DNA from: Mikania micrantha
Lineage: Eukaryota; Streptophyta; Magnoliopsida; Asterales; Asteraceae
Direction: 5' to 3'
Length of the DNA: 64,000 nt
Assembly (NCBI GenBank): GCA_009363875.1
Contig: CM018693.1
Coordinates: 110,500,362-110,564,361 of the forward strand
The notes beneath the pieces were generated by a model that did no database searches, was not told the origin of the DNA, and worked only from the letters and a program-made list of their open reading frames with translations. Position numbers and translations under genes: made by a program. Below, piece after piece: positions 62,157-64,000 of the stretch (position 1 is the first letter of the stretch; every line of letters begins with the position of its first letter).

Positions 62157-63093
62157 CATTGTGATCATCACGTAATCAGATCACAATGCCTCCAATTTAC
62201 CCCTATCCCATTTGTGTTCCCATAGAATATGTTCCTTCAACGAAACTATTACTAGTAATATGACATGAGAGAAAGTCAATTCCTCAGTCTACCAGATAAT
62301 AGAATTGAAGGATTTAATTACATTGTTGATTAATATCACCATGTGTCGTTTACCAAACCTGACTGATGCAGCCCTGTTACCGGTCCTACGATACCGGCCA
62401 ATGATAAAAAATACGAATAACGTACCGACCTCACTCACCGGCGGTTTGTCAAACCTATGGTACCACTACGCTATCGTCGGTTTAGTCACACTAAGTCAAT
62501 GGTAAACGATTTACTTGTAAGGGACTTACGACTGGACATGAACTCATGAACACATGATTGTTGTGATATAATACGAACATGCTTAATAGTAATTAGTTGA
62601 TATTATGTGTTCTCCCATTGTTATTGTCTCAAATGTCTTTAACAAATTGTTATTAGAACTAGTCTTATTACACAGTGCTAGTTAATGTGTTGAATGATAT
62701 CATCATGATGAACTTATGTTATCATGATTATCTTTCTTGTTACCTCTTGTATTTGTCTCAATGTTATCCCAATGTCACCTTAGTGTTAATAACTGTAACA
62801 TTTGTACATTTAGTCATGATAATCGTAAACAGTGTTAGAACGGTGGGTGTCCATGTTCAGTTAATCTATGTGATTCATATGTTCATTATGTGCTTGTGTG
62901 TTAGAATCCTTATTATTTGAGAACAAGTATGTATTATTATTTACAGTCGATTGCAGTAGGCAAGAACAGTATCGTGTTATATCGAAACAGTGGTGGGCAG
63001 CGAGAGTGAGCCCTATATATATACTGCGTTCGGTGTAACAGGATAGTGTTAGTGCGTAGTGTAAAGACGAATATTATGACAATTAATTAATTC
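62157..63093 (-). repeat. Reverse giant-LTR fragment, right part, fused to RT
   Basis: Resumes the sequence interrupted at 56,418. It begins with the 10-bp-stem hairpin CATTGTGATC...GATCACAATG (62157-62188). From 62,382 it repeats 56813 onward, and at about 63,094 it switches to RT exactly as unit 1 does. Confidence 0.8.
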
Positions 63094-64000
63094 AACAAGA
63101 GGTCGTCAATCCTAGGTAATGGATACCTATTCTTCACCGTGACTTTATTCAACTCCCGATAATCTATACACATTCTAAAGCTCCCATCTTTCTTCTTGAC
63201 AAATAACACCGGTGCACCCCAAGGTGAGATGCTTGGACGAATAAAACCCCGGTCAAGAAGTTCTTGCAATTGATTCATCATCTCTTGCAATTCAGATGGC
63301 GCCAAACGGTATGGAGCCTTAGCAATGGGTTTAGCCCCGGGCACCAAGTCAATTCGGAACTCCACATCTCTTTCGGGAGGTACTCCAGGTAATTCATCCG
63401 GAAAGACATCCGAAAAATCACGAACTATAGGAATGTCTTCTATCATCTTCACTCCTTTCTCCGAATCCACAACATAAGCAAGAAACGATCGTCCACCATT
63501 GTTCAAATATTTCATGGCTTCGGTTATGGAACATAAGATCATGCCACCACGTTTCTCCCCACGAATACACACCTCATGTCCGCTAGGTGACATCAATTGA
63601 ATTATCTTATGTTTGCACACAATGTTGGCCCCGTAAGCCGAAAGCCAATCCATCCCAACCACCGCATCGAACTCCCCCAATACCATAGGTATCAAATCAA
63701 TATCAAAATCCTCCCCATCGATTGTTAGTTTACATTTTCGATAAACATCACAAACTAGAAAGCATTTAGAATCCGCTATTTCTATTTCTAGAGGCACCGA
63801 CAATTTCTCAACAACAAAAGACGAATGGTGTATAAAATTCGTAGACACAAATGATCTACTAGCCCCCGAATCAAATAAAATGTAAGCAGGAAAGGTATTG
63901 ATGAAGAAAGTACCTGTCACCACATCAGGTGTGACTTTGGCTTCCTCCGCAGTGATTTGAAAAGCCCTACCCTTGGGTTTGGGTACCTCCACCTTCTTTC
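63087..64000 (-). pseudogene. Second copy of gypsy protease-RT fragment, cut by the window end
   Basis: Equals 57518-58431 shifted by 5,569 bp with few substitutions (for example GGTGCACC for GGCGCACC and ACTCCAGG for ACTCCCGG). It reads protease LFDSGASRSFVS and RT to RYPLPRIDDL, then stops at the same junction. Upstream gag lies beyond the window. Confidence 0.9.

Overview
This window looks like nuclear DNA of a flowering plant, most probably a eudicot of the daisy family (Asteraceae). The support is one intron-rich plant gene (MCM4, 17 exons) in AT-rich DNA, surrounded by layers of Ty3/gypsy and Ty1/copia LTR elements with plant initiator-Met primer sites, hAT-type MITEs and LINE debris. 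The family assignment rests on the general look of the retroelement proteins and is inference. No prokaryotic or organellar genes are seen.

Layout. 1-11,422 is a three-layer nest: a decayed LINE endonuclease, split by a ~2.1-kb solo LTR (240-10,784, target duplication TTTTG), itself split by an 8.45-kb copia element (781-9,234, target duplication ACAAG). The copia copy keeps gag remnants and a lineage-specific extra ORF but shows no recognisable integrase or reverse transcriptase. 11,423-13,380 is AT-rich upstream DNA. 13,541-17,694 is the only apparently functional protein gene, MCM4, a subunit of the replicative MCM2-7 helicase, preceded by E2F-type sites. 18,104-18,560 is a hAT-like MITE, 18,590-19,267 an LTR-like fragment, and 20,530-21,460 a broken Myb/SANT-like transposon-associated ORF.

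23,070-47,058 is another nest. Two copies of an LTR-like repeat (R1, R2) are each interrupted. R1 holds a ~3-kb solo LTR (23,308-40,574), which holds a nearly complete 14.3-kb chromovirus-like gypsy element (25,237-39,520, TGTTC duplication, LTRs almost identical). R2 holds a 4.5-kb giant solo LTR, here called G1 (41,586-46,101, TACTT duplication). A second giant solo LTR, G2, lies at 50,668-55,242 (CTCAT duplication). Two hAT-like MITEs lie between them.

From about 55,610 to the end is a reverse-oriented G copy. It was entered by a gypsy element (56,419-62,156, CATTG duplication), and a chimeric unit (G fragment, truncated gag-pol, leader, 5' LTR) then became tandemly repeated with a 5,569-bp period.

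The window's one host gene supplies a core DNA replication function. Almost everything else is transposon. The most unusual signal is an array of eight ~75-bp units in G2. Each unit can fold into two small hairpins, one mostly with a GNRA-type loop and one with compensatory and G-U substitutions, just upstream of a conserved TATA box.
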